Shown in pieces: positions 1-5,592 of a DNA stretch of 9,102 nt. The notes under the pieces were generated by a model that saw only the letters and a list, made by a program, of their open reading frames with translations, ran no database searches and was not told the DNA's origin. How positions within the stretch are numbered: position 1 is the first letter of the stretch; the number at the start of each line of letters is the position of its first letter. Source of the DNA: Puniceicoccales bacterium (GTDB taxonomy: Bacteria > Verrucomicrobiota > Verrucomicrobiia > Opitutales > LL51); assembly GCA_031276935.1 (NCBI GenBank), contig JAISMD010000023.1, forward strand, positions 1 through 9,102, written 5' to 3'. The translations under genes and the position numbers were made by a program.

Positions 1-35
1 TACGCTGTGTCTTGACCAGCTACCTCTCCTCCCGG

Positions 36-497
36 CTAAGGCTGAGGCGGCGGCGGTGGTATTTCACCGGAGGTAGATGCGGACGAAGCCTTTTCCTGTT
101 CTAAACGAGAGAAATCTTCAGATATTGCCTCATAAAGATGATTACTTATATCGATAATATATTCATCTTCATCATCAACCTTTTCATCAATATTATTTTC
201 TGCTTTCATCGTTTTCTTGCTAAATTCTTCGGCAGAAACTTGAGTCGCAGCTCTTCGCCCGTCAAGACGATTGATTGTAACCTGTGGCTTATTTTCCGCA
301 TCTTTTTTTATTTTAACATCATACGTTACGTCTCCTACCTGAAAAATACCACTAACATTCCCTTCGCCTCCTTCCTTATTCACATTTTTTGCGAATCGTA
401 ATAACTTGTTATACAATATCATTGAATTCTTAACAGTCACGTCACCGCGATCAGTTAGGTCTATATTACTAAAACTATTGAAACTTAATATACTCAT
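36..497 (-). CDS. Unrecognised 153-residue protein with one YxVxxKK repeat domain and a proline-rich tail
   Basis: I do not recognise this protein. It is hydrophilic, with no signal peptide or membrane segment. Residues 1-45 are polar. Residues 50-82 hold a domain (VGDVTYDVKIKK, then PQVTINRLDGRR) that recurs in the neighbouring minus-strand gene at 575-1465, so the two are related and probably co-inherited. Residues 100-135 are strongly acidic and probably helical. The C-terminus is a serine/threonine stretch followed by a five-proline run (EIPPPPPQP). The ATG is well supported: AGGAG at 505-509 lies 7 nt upstream, the clearest Shine-Dalgarno site among the accessory genes here. The stop is TAG. 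It lies 77 nt downstream of its relative and may share its transcript or use a weak promoter at 519-546. A role in host interaction is only a guess from the neighbourhood. Confidence 0.75.
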   Translation of the reverse strand: MSILSFNSFSNIDLTDRGDVTVKNSMILYNKLLRFAKNVNKEGGEGNVSGIFQVGDVTYDVKIKKDAENKPQVTINRLDGRRAATQVSAEEFSKKTMKAENNIDEKVDDEDEYIIDISNHLYEAISEDFSRLEQEKASSASTSGEIPPPPPQP

Positions 498-504
498 ATT
501 TTTA

Positions 505-509
505 CTCCT
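505..509 (-). promoter_or_regulatory. Ribosome binding site AGGAG
   Basis: The minus strand reads AGGAG, 7 nt before the ATG at 495-497. It fixes the start of the 153-residue protein. It is notable because several other small genes in this window lack such a site. Confidence 0.7.
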
Positions 510-518
510 GTGCTTGGT

Positions 519-546
519 ATGGTAAAAATTTTAAAAATATTTGCAA
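519..546 (-). promoter_or_regulatory. Weak sigma-70-like promoter candidate
   Basis: On the minus strand, TTGCAA (541-546) and TACCAT (519-524) are 16 nt apart, each matching 4 of 6 consensus bases. Initiation would fall just before the AGGAG site of the gene at 36-497. The region is very AT-rich, so a chance match is quite possible. Confidence 0.3.
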
Positions 547-574
547 GGTATTTTTTAAAAAAATTAATTTTTTG

Positions 575-1465
575 TTATTTACTGGTTGTTGCTTTAGGAG
601 TAGAGGCCATGGTTTGTTGGAAAATTTCTTTGTTTAAAATTTCCTGCGTAAGAATTTCCTTCGCCAGGATTTCCGCTACTATTCTCGCTTCACTCTCCTT
701 GGTAGCACGGGCTATATCCTTCTTAGCCTGCATCAGGATCTCGTCTCGATTGCTCAAATCCCAAGCCACATCGTAGCGCTTTTCCCATCGGCGATTTTCC
801 TTCGGGATGGAACACGCAACTTCCATTTGCAGTGGATATAATGGCTTTTTAGGCCGCATGATACTTAATTTGTAATGAAATTGATTGAGGACAATTTCCT
901 TGGAAATGCCCGGTTGCCAGTGTCCCCGCAATTCCGTTGCCATCTTATTCAGCACCTTGGATAAATGACCTTCCACCGCAAAATAGTCGAACATTTGTTG
1001 CAATTTTTCCTCCAAGAGCTTCCCTTTGTTATAGGTAAAAGTTTTTCCTTCAGCGACAACGGTATGTCTCTTATCCAACTCCGTTAATTTTACCTTTGTT
1101 TTCCCAAAGGGAAATCTCGATTTTTTCATCGAAACCTCGTAAATAGAACCATTGATATTTTTTTCTACAACTATTTTTTTCCCCCTATTTTTCTTGGCAA
1201 GACTGTGTATCTCCTCCATCTGCATTTTACTCGAAAAACTCTCCGTTCGCCTGCTACTCAAACTATGGATTTCCACCTTCGGTTTCTTCCAGAATAATTT
1301 CGATTTCTTCATCGTGACCGAATAGACGGCGTCCCCAACGTGTATATTTTGTCTAATTGCTTTACATCCATTGATCATACTCTTTTCTTGGAGTGTACCC
1401 AATGGCTGTAATTCCTGTGGCCCTATGGGATGCGAATGTGTGACGTTTTTATTTATGTTGATCAT
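575..1465 (-). CDS. Unrecognised 296-residue protein with two or three YxVxxKK repeat domains and an EIL pentapeptide repeat
   Basis: Function unknown. Repeat 1 spans residues 39-73 (VGDAVYSVTMKKS, then PKVEIHSLSSRR). Repeat 2 spans 102-133 (NGSIYEVSMKKS, then TKVKLTELDKRH). A fainter third copy may lie at 189-226 (NQFHYKLSIMRPKK, then LQMEVACSI). Residues 145-180 look helical. Residues 240-285 form a charged helix that includes a five-residue repeat (AKEIL, TQEIL, NKEIF), encoded by 15-bp DNA repeats at 623-682. There is no signal peptide or transmembrane segment, and the protein is strongly basic overall. The start is ATG with a modest purine-rich site (GGGGA) about 7 nt upstream; an ATG 7 nt earlier is out of frame. 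The gene at 36-497 downstream carries the same repeat domain once. The shared domain suggests expansion by duplication. The cellular role cannot be read from sequence. Confidence 0.75.
   Translation of the reverse strand: MININKNVTHSHPIGPQELQPLGTLQEKSMINGCKAIRQNIHVGDAVYSVTMKKSKLFWKKPKVEIHSLSSRRTESFSSKMQMEEIHSLAKKNRGKKIVVEKNINGSIYEVSMKKSRFPFGKTKVKLTELDKRHTVVAEGKTFTYNKGKLLEEKLQQMFDYFAVEGHLSKVLNKMATELRGHWQPGISKEIVLNQFHYKLSIMRPKKPLYPLQMEVACSIPKENRRWEKRYDVAWDLSNRDEILMQAKKDIARATKESEARIVAEILAKEILTQEILNKEIFQQTMASTPKATTSK
623..682 (-). repeat. Four imperfect 15-bp tandem repeats inside a coding region
   Basis: Read on the plus strand, the units start at 623, 638, 653 and 668 and share an AATTTC core (GATTTC in the last). 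Because 15 is a multiple of three, they encode the pentapeptide repeat xxEIL near the C-terminus of the protein at 575-1465. Copy number could change without breaking the frame. Confidence 0.75.
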
Positions 1466-1529
1466 TTTCCATTCCCCGCTCCATGATACTATGGGTTCAT
1501 AATTTTACAAGTTCTTCTGCGCCATGAAA

Positions 1530-1538
1530 ATTTTATCA
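1530..1538 (-). promoter_or_regulatory. Possible extended -10 element (TGATAAAAT)
   Basis: On the minus strand TGATAAAAT fits an extended -10 box, about 65 nt before the ATG at 1465. No good -35 lies upstream. The remainder of the intergenic stretch 1466-1604 shows only a weak AT-rich inverted repeat (AACTTT/AAAGTT at about 1572-1596) without a following T-run. Confidence 0.3.
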
Positions 1539-1604
1539 TATTCCCCGTGGACCATTTCCTTCGACCCCCATTAACTTTACTGTAAAATTACAAAGTTTTA
1601 TTTT

Positions 1605-2462
1605 TTATTCCCTAAGGCGTCTTTGGTAATCCTGTAAAAACGCACGCACTTCATCGAAGGCAATTACCCTTTCCGGATGGACTTTTTTGGCCGTTTCGAC
1701 GTACAGTCGACTGGCTTCCGGGGCCGATTCGATCCAAAATTTCCCGCCCATATCGTAGACATATTCGTAGCGCAGATCGCAATTCCAGAGGCGTATAAAA
1801 GAAAGGGTCGTGCTGCGGTACTCAGTAAAATAGCGGGGGACAAGGGAGGTAACGCCATCGACGGTCATAAGTTTTCCCTGTGCTCGGAAGAGGTCTTCGG
1901 CAGGAATTTCCCCCAGGTATTTGCAGTGCAAAAATCGATCCATTAGGGCCAGGAAATGTCCTTTCATCCCGCGAAACGCACGGCCGGATCCACTTCGGTG
2001 GGTCACCCAACCCGGTATGCTACCCGCCAATAGGGCTGCCTTATGGTAATCAAAACGGCTACAGTGTTCGAAATAGACGGTAATGGTTCGGTCATTTAAC
2101 GTCTCAAAGTGGCGGCGAATGATTTCGAGCATGACCTCTTGGCCGTAGCGCATACTGGCAATACCATCGAAATTGCGTAAAAAATCCAATCTCAGCGAAA
2201 AGTAAACAATGGGATGGGACGGTTCTTCCCGGACCCGGGAAAACAATACCCGGGGCGAAAGAATACCGGCTTTCTCGAGGGAACCATTTTCGTGGACAAA
2301 GAAGATGGTAATATGTTGCAATGTATCGTCGGAGGGTCGGCCATCATAGACGTCCAGCGGCTCCGCTCGGAAAGGTCCGATACCGGGAATAAAACCCGAC
2401 ATCTGCCCCAATTCACGGAAAATATCTTTAATGACACCACGGGTACGAATCTCCACATCCAT
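1605..2462 (-). CDS. Unrecognised 285-residue protein
   Basis: I cannot place this protein in a family. It is soluble-looking, with mixed alpha/beta character, no signal peptide and no membrane segment. It is rich in aromatic and arginine residues. Noticeable segments are a glycine/proline patch (SGFIPGIGPF, residues 22-31), a beta-like stretch (ITIFFVHENG, 51-60), FEHCSRFDYHKAALLAG (131-147), and a Ser/Gly/Arg patch around 157-165. I chose ATG 2462 because GTGGAA and an extended -10-like box lie just upstream. The frame stays open upstream to a TTG at 2558, which would add 32 residues (317 in total), and no in-frame ATG exists before the upstream stop. Its base composition resembles the housekeeping genes plsX and rplY more than the AT-rich neighbours at 36-1465, so it may be older chromosomal content. 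It sits alone between two intergenic gaps. Confidence 0.8.
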   Translation of the reverse strand: MDVEIRTRGVIKDIFRELGQMSGFIPGIGPFRAEPLDVYDGRPSDDTLQHITIFFVHENGSLEKAGILSPRVLFSRVREEPSHPIVYFSLRLDFLRNFDGIASMRYGQEVMLEIIRRHFETLNDRTITVYFEHCSRFDYHKAALLAGSIPGWVTHRSGSGRAFRGMKGHFLALMDRFLHCKYLGEIPAEDLFRAQGKLMTVDGVTSLVPRYFTEYRSTTLSFIRLWNCDLRYEYVYDMGGKFWIESAPEASRLYVETAKKVHPERVIAFDEVRAFLQDYQRRLRE

Positions 2463-2480
2463 TGCAGTTCCACGACTAGA

Positions 2481-2500
2481 AATATACCAATTTTTGTCAA
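2481..2500 (-). promoter_or_regulatory. Possible promoter for the gene at 1605-2462
   Basis: The minus strand has an extended -10-like TGGTATATT (2481-2489). A perfect TTGACA (2495-2500) lies only 8 nt from it, so the two cannot be one standard pair. The extended -10 alone would start transcription about 10-15 nt before the ATG at 2462, which supports that start over the upstream TTG. Confidence 0.35.
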
Positions 2501-2637
2501 AGAAATTACGTTTCCGAGTCCCAATAAAATGTGAATTTTTATGGAATCCCGACCACAAGATCTGTTCAATTAAAAAAGCCCAGGGAAGAAGTACTTTTAA
2601 ACGTATTTATTTTTCGTTAAGATTTTTTTAAATTTAT

Positions 2638-2673
2638 AAAAAAATTCCCGTAGATTTAAGATTTATTCGGGAA
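2638..2673 (-). terminator. Intrinsic terminator of the pseudopilin operon
   Basis: On the minus strand TTCCCG (2668-2673) pairs with CGGGAA (2645-2650) across a 17-nt AT-rich loop. A run of seven T residues (2638-2644) follows at once. It begins 17 nt after the TAG of the second pseudopilin gene, the expected place. The loop is longer than usual, which tempers the call. Confidence 0.65.
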
Positions 2674-2689
2674 ACACTGTCCTTTTTCC

Positions 2690-3526
2690 CTAAAAATAAT
2701 CACACTCTGGCGCCCCTCCCCTCCAGGAAAGAAAATAAGCATGGTCGGGAATGGACGATCCCGTTATGCCCCCACTCAAAATCGCCTCATAAATTTTGTT
2801 GGTCCTTGCTCCGGTACCATATTTCCTAAGCGCTCCGGTGCCTAAATTTTCAAACCATTCCACGTGACCGTCAAAAAATACAATAAAACCACCTTTTTCC
2901 CCAAAGATTCCACCCAAATCAAAATTAATTTTCGAATCAATCCAAGTTCCAGGCGCAGTCTTAGAACGCAGGCCCCGCGAAAAGGCCAACGGAACTTCAC
3001 CGGGATTAGCTAAAAAATCATCATTGGTCATGCCATCTCCGGCTACCATCGCACAAACACTGACCGGGAATCCGTTCCCACTTTGCCCCCAGAAATTAGT
3101 GTCGACCTTCACCGATGTTATATTCCCACTGCCATTCCGGGTGATATTACAAATTTTCAATGGCATGGGTTTCCCCGAAGAAAGGTACCGCTTCACCCGA
3201 TAGTCGAAGTCCCAGGACCAGGCATCTACAGCCCCCAGATAACCCTCCTTCGCCAAAACAGCGGCGATTAATGTGACGTCATAGCCTCCTGCTCCTGGCC
3301 TGACCTCATCCAATTCCTTCCAACGAATCGGATGGCCTTTATCGTCCATATACTGGCGATAGGCCATCGCTATGGTTCTCAAATGGGCAATCGCCTTTGC
3401 CTTTGACGTTCCTTCCCGCAGACGGGTGAGACTATCAAAAGAAAGGGAAAAAAGTATGCCCAGCACCGCTAAAATGACCACCATCTCGATGAGCGAAAAA
3501 CTGGAACAATAACCCTTCCTTCTCAC
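2690..3526 (-). CDS. Minor pseudopilin, GspG/H-X9-DG-like (type II secretion or type IV pilus family)
   Basis: This 278-residue protein has a class III prepilin signal: a short basic leader (MRRKGYCSS), cleavage before Phe10, Glu14 at mature position +5 and a hydrophobic helix to about residue 30. The -1 residue is Ser rather than the usual Gly. A C-terminal FFDGHVEWF (217-225) matches the DG part of the prepilin H-X9-DG domain seen in Verrucomicrobia and Planctomycetes, but the position ten residues before the Asp is Gly, not His. Family knowledge says such proteins are processed by a prepilin peptidase and built into a periplasmic pseudopilus. I chose GTG 3524-3526 because AGGA (3535-3538) lies 8 nt upstream; the longer open frame to 3718 would overlap the upstream gene by about 150 nt. 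It lies 43 nt after the other pseudopilin gene, so one operon is likely. Confidence 0.85.
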   Translation of the reverse strand: MRRKGYCSSFSLIEMVVILAVLGILFSLSFDSLTRLREGTSKAKAIAHLRTIAMAYRQYMDDKGHPIRWKELDEVRPGAGGYDVTLIAAVLAKEGYLGAVDAWSWDFDYRVKRYLSSGKPMPLKICNITRNGSGNITSVKVDTNFWGQSGNGFPVSVCAMVAGDGMTNDDFLANPGEVPLAFSRGLRSKTAPGTWIDSKINFDLGGIFGEKGGFIVFFDGHVEWFENLGTGALRKYGTGARTNKIYEAILSGGITGSSIPDHAYFLSWRGGAPECDYF

Positions 3527-3534
3527 AAGAATAA

Positions 3535-3538
3535 TCCT
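3535..3538 (-). promoter_or_regulatory. Ribosome binding site AGGA that decides a GTG start
   Basis: AGGA on the minus strand is 8 nt before GTG 3524-3526. This start gives a normal nine-residue prepilin leader, whereas the longest open frame would bury the signal 73 residues in. Confidence 0.65.
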
Positions 3539-3569
3539 ATTTTGAAGCCTTACACAAAAGAAATTTTCC

Positions 3570-4241
3570 CTATTTTTGTGTAAGTATTTGAATAAATTCT
3601 GGCAAAGCCGGTTCCCCATTAAAATTCGGGAATCGGGGTGTACTGTAGTATTTAACGCACCACTTCTTCCCTCCGGAGGAATAATCCTTGTCCACATAAC
3701 CGAAATTAAGCCCCACACAATCCCTCAATAAAAGGACGGAATGTTCCGCATTCCCGGCTAGTCCGCTGTAATTAGGGCTTTGCCCTGGTTTCAAACTGCG
3801 GTAATAGAGCCGCAATTCCCTTAAATCCGGTGCCGTACCGGTGGACATCGCCTTGGCCTCCTCCAATTTTAACCAACATTCCGTAATACCACCGTTGTCC
3901 TCCTTGAGAAACGGCAACGGTTTCTGCGACTGCCAGTAAAAATAACCATCATTGCTTCCTTCAACGGCTATGGATCCATTTAATTTCCGGAAAGAAACAT
4001 TGTTGTTTCCGTCCAATTCATTTAGATTCATGATCATCGCCGCGATTTCATGGCTCAAAAATCGGGGGACAACCAATTCCCGATTCGCCTGCTCCTTATG
4101 TTGCGTTCCTGAAAATTCCGTCCAAACCTTCAAGGTGACCATAACAAAACCCAATATGGTCGTAAGAGCTATGGATGCAATCGCTAGTCCAATTAGTATT
4201 TCAACTAACGTAAAACCTTCTTTCCTTTTTCGAAACCTCAT
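3570..4241 (-). CDS. Minor pseudopilin, GspJ-like (prepilin-type N-terminus)
   Basis: This 223-residue protein starts with a textbook class III prepilin signal: MRFRKRKEG, cleavage before FTLVE (Gly9/Phe10, Glu14 at +5), then a hydrophobic helix to about residue 36. The C-terminal PALPEFIQIL (211-220) resembles the LPxxI/V strand near the end of GspJ-type proteins. Family knowledge places GspJ in the tip complex of the type II secretion pseudopilus at the inner membrane and periplasm; assignment to J rather than another minor pilin is inferred from that C-terminus and the length. It is first in a two-gene operon with the pseudopilin at 2690-3526. No Shine-Dalgarno site precedes the ATG, and a possible promoter at 4256-4283 would make the mRNA leader only a few bases long. 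The other secretion genes are not in this window. Confidence 0.85.
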   Translation of the reverse strand: MRFRKRKEGFTLVEILIGLAIASIALTTILGFVMVTLKVWTEFSGTQHKEQANRELVVPRFLSHEIAAMIMNLNELDGNNNVSFRKLNGSIAVEGSNDGYFYWQSQKPLPFLKEDNGGITECWLKLEEAKAMSTGTAPDLRELRLYYRSLKPGQSPNYSGLAGNAEHSVLLLRDCVGLNFGYVDKDYSSGGKKWCVKYYSTPRFPNFNGEPALPEFIQILTQK

Positions 4242-4255
4242 ATAAAGCGATGGCT

Positions 4256-4283
4256 ATGTTATGAAAATCTTTTAGAAAAACAA
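4256..4283 (-). promoter_or_regulatory. Possible promoter of the pseudopilin operon
   Basis: On the minus strand TTGTTT (4278-4283) and TAACAT (4256-4261) are 16 nt apart. Transcription would begin about 8 nt before the ATG at 4241. This would fit a near-leaderless start and the missing Shine-Dalgarno site. The divergent region 4242-4390 is very AT-rich, so the match is modest evidence. For the plus-strand gene at 4391 I see only a TTTACA (4354-4359) without a convincing -10. Confidence 0.35.
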
Positions 4284-4390
4284 TAGAAAGATTACTAAAG
4301 TTCATGATTTTAATCGTTTTTTTTATGAGAATTAATTTTTTAAAAAAAATATCTTTACATTTTTTTCCCTAATTGTAGCCTGTTTCCATC

Positions 4391-4861
4391 ATGGATACAT
4401 CAAATATAAATATTGGAGAACCAAATTTTGGAACAGGTTTCTCGGCGTCCGAAAAAAATAAGGACCGACAAGGTCCAGGAATTACGTTGGATACTGCAAA
4501 TCCTTCGATCGAAAAGGAGGAAGGTTTATCCTCTGCGGTCAAGAGCGAAAGCCTCGGAAACCTTAAGGAAATTTTACAAAAAGCTGAAAGTAAAGTCGAT
4601 GAGTGCGGTCAAAAAGTTATCCAGGCCGTCAATTCTCTAGGAAAAACTTTGCATACTCTTTTCGAGGGACTGTCAAAATTAGCTAAGAACTTCATGGAAA
4701 CGTTAACATCGTTGCTCCGAAAACTGTATGAAGCAATAAGATCCATTATCGATCGGTTCACTCAATTGCACAAAACAGGCAAAGATATTGCGGATAATGT
4801 AAAAGAAAACCTTCAAAATTTCAAGGCGGAGATTTCAAAAATTAAACCGGAAAACATTTAA
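4391..4861 (+). CDS. Unrecognised 156-residue amphipathic-helix protein, paralogue A
   Basis: Function unknown. Residues 1-36 are polar and probably disordered, rich in Asn, Ser and Gly. From residue 37 to the end the protein aligns without gaps to the gene at 5096-5539; my hand count over residues 37-140 is 41 identities in 104. Shared marks are PxIEKEE (38-44), SSxVKSE (47-53), ESxxD (66-70), GQK (73-75), LGK (83-85) and FTxL (123-126). Residues 55-150 look like long amphipathic helices (for example LTSLLRKLYEAIRSIID), with no stretch hydrophobic enough for a clear membrane span. There is one Cys (72). No Shine-Dalgarno site precedes the ATG. Such helix bundles could bind membranes or a partner protein, but that is inference. 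It diverges from the pseudopilin operon across 149 AT-rich bases. Confidence 0.75.
   Translation: MDTSNINIGEPNFGTGFSASEKNKDRQGPGITLDTANPSIEKEEGLSSAVKSESLGNLKEILQKAESKVDECGQKVIQAVNSLGKTLHTLFEGLSKLAKNFMETLTSLLRKLYEAIRSIIDRFTQLHKTGKDIADNVKENLQNFKAEISKIKPENI
4506..4522 (+). repeat. 17-bp exact direct repeat, copy 1 (within paralogue A)
   Basis: This 17-bp block (beginning CGATCGAAAA) recurs exactly at 5211-5227. Both copies encode the IEKEE segment in the same frame. It marks the best-conserved DNA between the tandem paralogues and contains a GGAGG that is not followed by a usable start codon. Confidence 0.85.
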
Positions 4862-4896
4862 ACGAAATGATAGAAATATTTTTTGGGGAAATTTTC

Positions 4897-5079
4897 ATGG
4901 TTAATTTCGATCCGAAATTTCCAGAAAACAAAGGGAGATTTTACGTCACCCCACCCCAACATAGAAGAGAGGTTAGGACAAGCGATCGCATCAATTGCAA
5001 AGCTCTTGCATCGATGAGCAATGTTTGTAGCCATGTTAAACAATCCAAAATGACAAAAATATTACTGAAAATAAAATAA
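4897..5079 (+). CDS. Doubtful small ORF (60 residues) between the paralogues
   Basis: The ATG at 4897 has GGGGA (4885-4889) 7 nt upstream. The ORF would encode a basic 60-residue peptide (MVNFDPKFPENKGRF at the start) with two Cys and no recognised motif. The frame also extends upstream to an ATG at 4867, five bases after the preceding stop. Against it, the product resembles neither neighbour, its end overlaps a good promoter candidate for the gene at 5096, and a similar-sized ORF exists on the opposite strand. It may be plain intergenic sequence or the remains of a third duplicate. Confidence 0.3.
   Translation: MVNFDPKFPENKGRFYVTPPQHRREVRTSDRINCKALASMSNVCSHVKQSKMTKILLKIK
5050..5077 (+). 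promoter_or_regulatory. Sigma-70-like promoter for paralogue B
   Basis: ATGACA (5050-5055, 5 of 6 consensus bases) and TAAAAT (5072-5077, 5 of 6) are 16 nt apart. Transcription would start about 10-12 nt before the ATG at 5096. A leader that short leaves little room for a Shine-Dalgarno site, and none is seen. Confidence 0.45.
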
Positions 5080-5095
5080 TTTTTAATAAAATCTT

Positions 5096-5539
5096 ATGGA
5101 AGATATACCACCAATAGACGTAAACGAGATCGATCAACGGAATCAGGATTATCCCCTTTCCCATGGAAAAGAATTGGTGCCATCAATTAAATCGACTCTG
5201 CCTGACCCTACGATCGAAAAGGAGGAAAGTCAGTCCTCTGAAGTTAAAAGCGAACACCTCTCGGAAACCGGAAAAATTTTTCAAACAACCGAAAGTAACA
5301 TCGACTTGGTAGGACAAAAAATCATGAAAGCCTTTGAGATTTTAGGGAAAATTTTAGGTGCAATCCTCAAAGGGGTAGCCTTCGTAGCCAAGGAAATTTT
5401 AGAGGCAATCGAAAAACTGATCCTTCAACTGTTTGAAGTCACCAAAAACATTCTCCATTCTTTCACTCTCTTACTCAAGGCTGCAAAAGAAACGGCCGAT
5501 GAATTCCAAACTTTCCGAAAAAATTTCGGAATAATATAA
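5096..5539 (+). CDS. Unrecognised 147-residue amphipathic-helix protein, paralogue B
   Basis: Function unknown; tandem relative of the gene at 4391-4861, aligned without gaps from residue 37. Residues 1-36 are polar, acidic and unlike the paralogue. Residues 76-128 are much more hydrophobic than in paralogue A (ILGKILGAILKGVAFVAKEI, then KLILQLFEVTKNIL), so this copy may insert into or lie on a membrane, with one possible span or an amphipathic hairpin near 80-115. It has no Cys. The C-terminus (FRKNFGII) is short. The ATG lacks a Shine-Dalgarno site. A promoter at 5050-5077 suggests independent transcription from paralogue A. Diverging N-termini on a conserved helical body fit duplication followed by specialisation, perhaps as secreted or host-contact proteins, but no secretion signal can be proved. 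Confidence 0.75.
   Translation: MEDIPPIDVNEIDQRNQDYPLSHGKELVPSIKSTLPDPTIEKEESQSSEVKSEHLSETGKIFQTTESNIDLVGQKIMKAFEILGKILGAILKGVAFVAKEILEAIEKLILQLFEVTKNILHSFTLLLKAAKETADEFQTFRKNFGII
5211..5227 (+). repeat. 17-bp exact direct repeat, copy 2 (within paralogue B)
   Basis: Exact match to 4506-4522, in the same reading frame and at the same protein position (residues 39-44). Distance between copies is 705 bases, the period of the tandem gene duplication. Confidence 0.85.
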
Positions 5540-5549
5540 TTGCTATAGT
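5535..5549 (+). promoter_or_regulatory. Possible promoter for the gene at 5593
   Basis: A perfect TATAAT (5535-5540) overlaps the end of paralogue B, with a poor -35 (TTTCCG, 5512-5517) 17 nt upstream. Directly after it TGCTATAGT (5541-5549) fits an extended -10. Either would start transcription about 40 nt before the ATG at 5593. Confidence 0.4.
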
Positions 5550-5592
5550 AAAAAATTAACCGTAATCGTAAACCATTAAAACTTAATTAATT

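Noticed and set aside
1..35. On the minus strand a GGAGGAGAGG run followed by tRNA-like words (AGCTGGT)
   Set aside because: No acceptable start codon follows the SD-like run within the window, and the bases do not fit a tRNA D-arm with acceptor stem. Too short at the window edge to call.
138..401. Hydrophobic plus-strand ORF opposite the 153-residue gene
   Set aside because: It is a Phe/Ile-rich shadow of a Lys/Glu/Asp-rich gene on the other strand, without a ribosome site.
1572..1596. AACTTT/AAAGTT inverted repeat after the gene at 1605
   Set aside because: The stem is almost all A-T and no T-run follows, so it was not called a terminator.
3527..3718. 64-residue N-terminal extension of the second pseudopilin
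   Set aside because: It overlaps the upstream pseudopilin gene by about 150 nt and would bury the prepilin signal. A GTG with a good ribosome site gives a normal leader.
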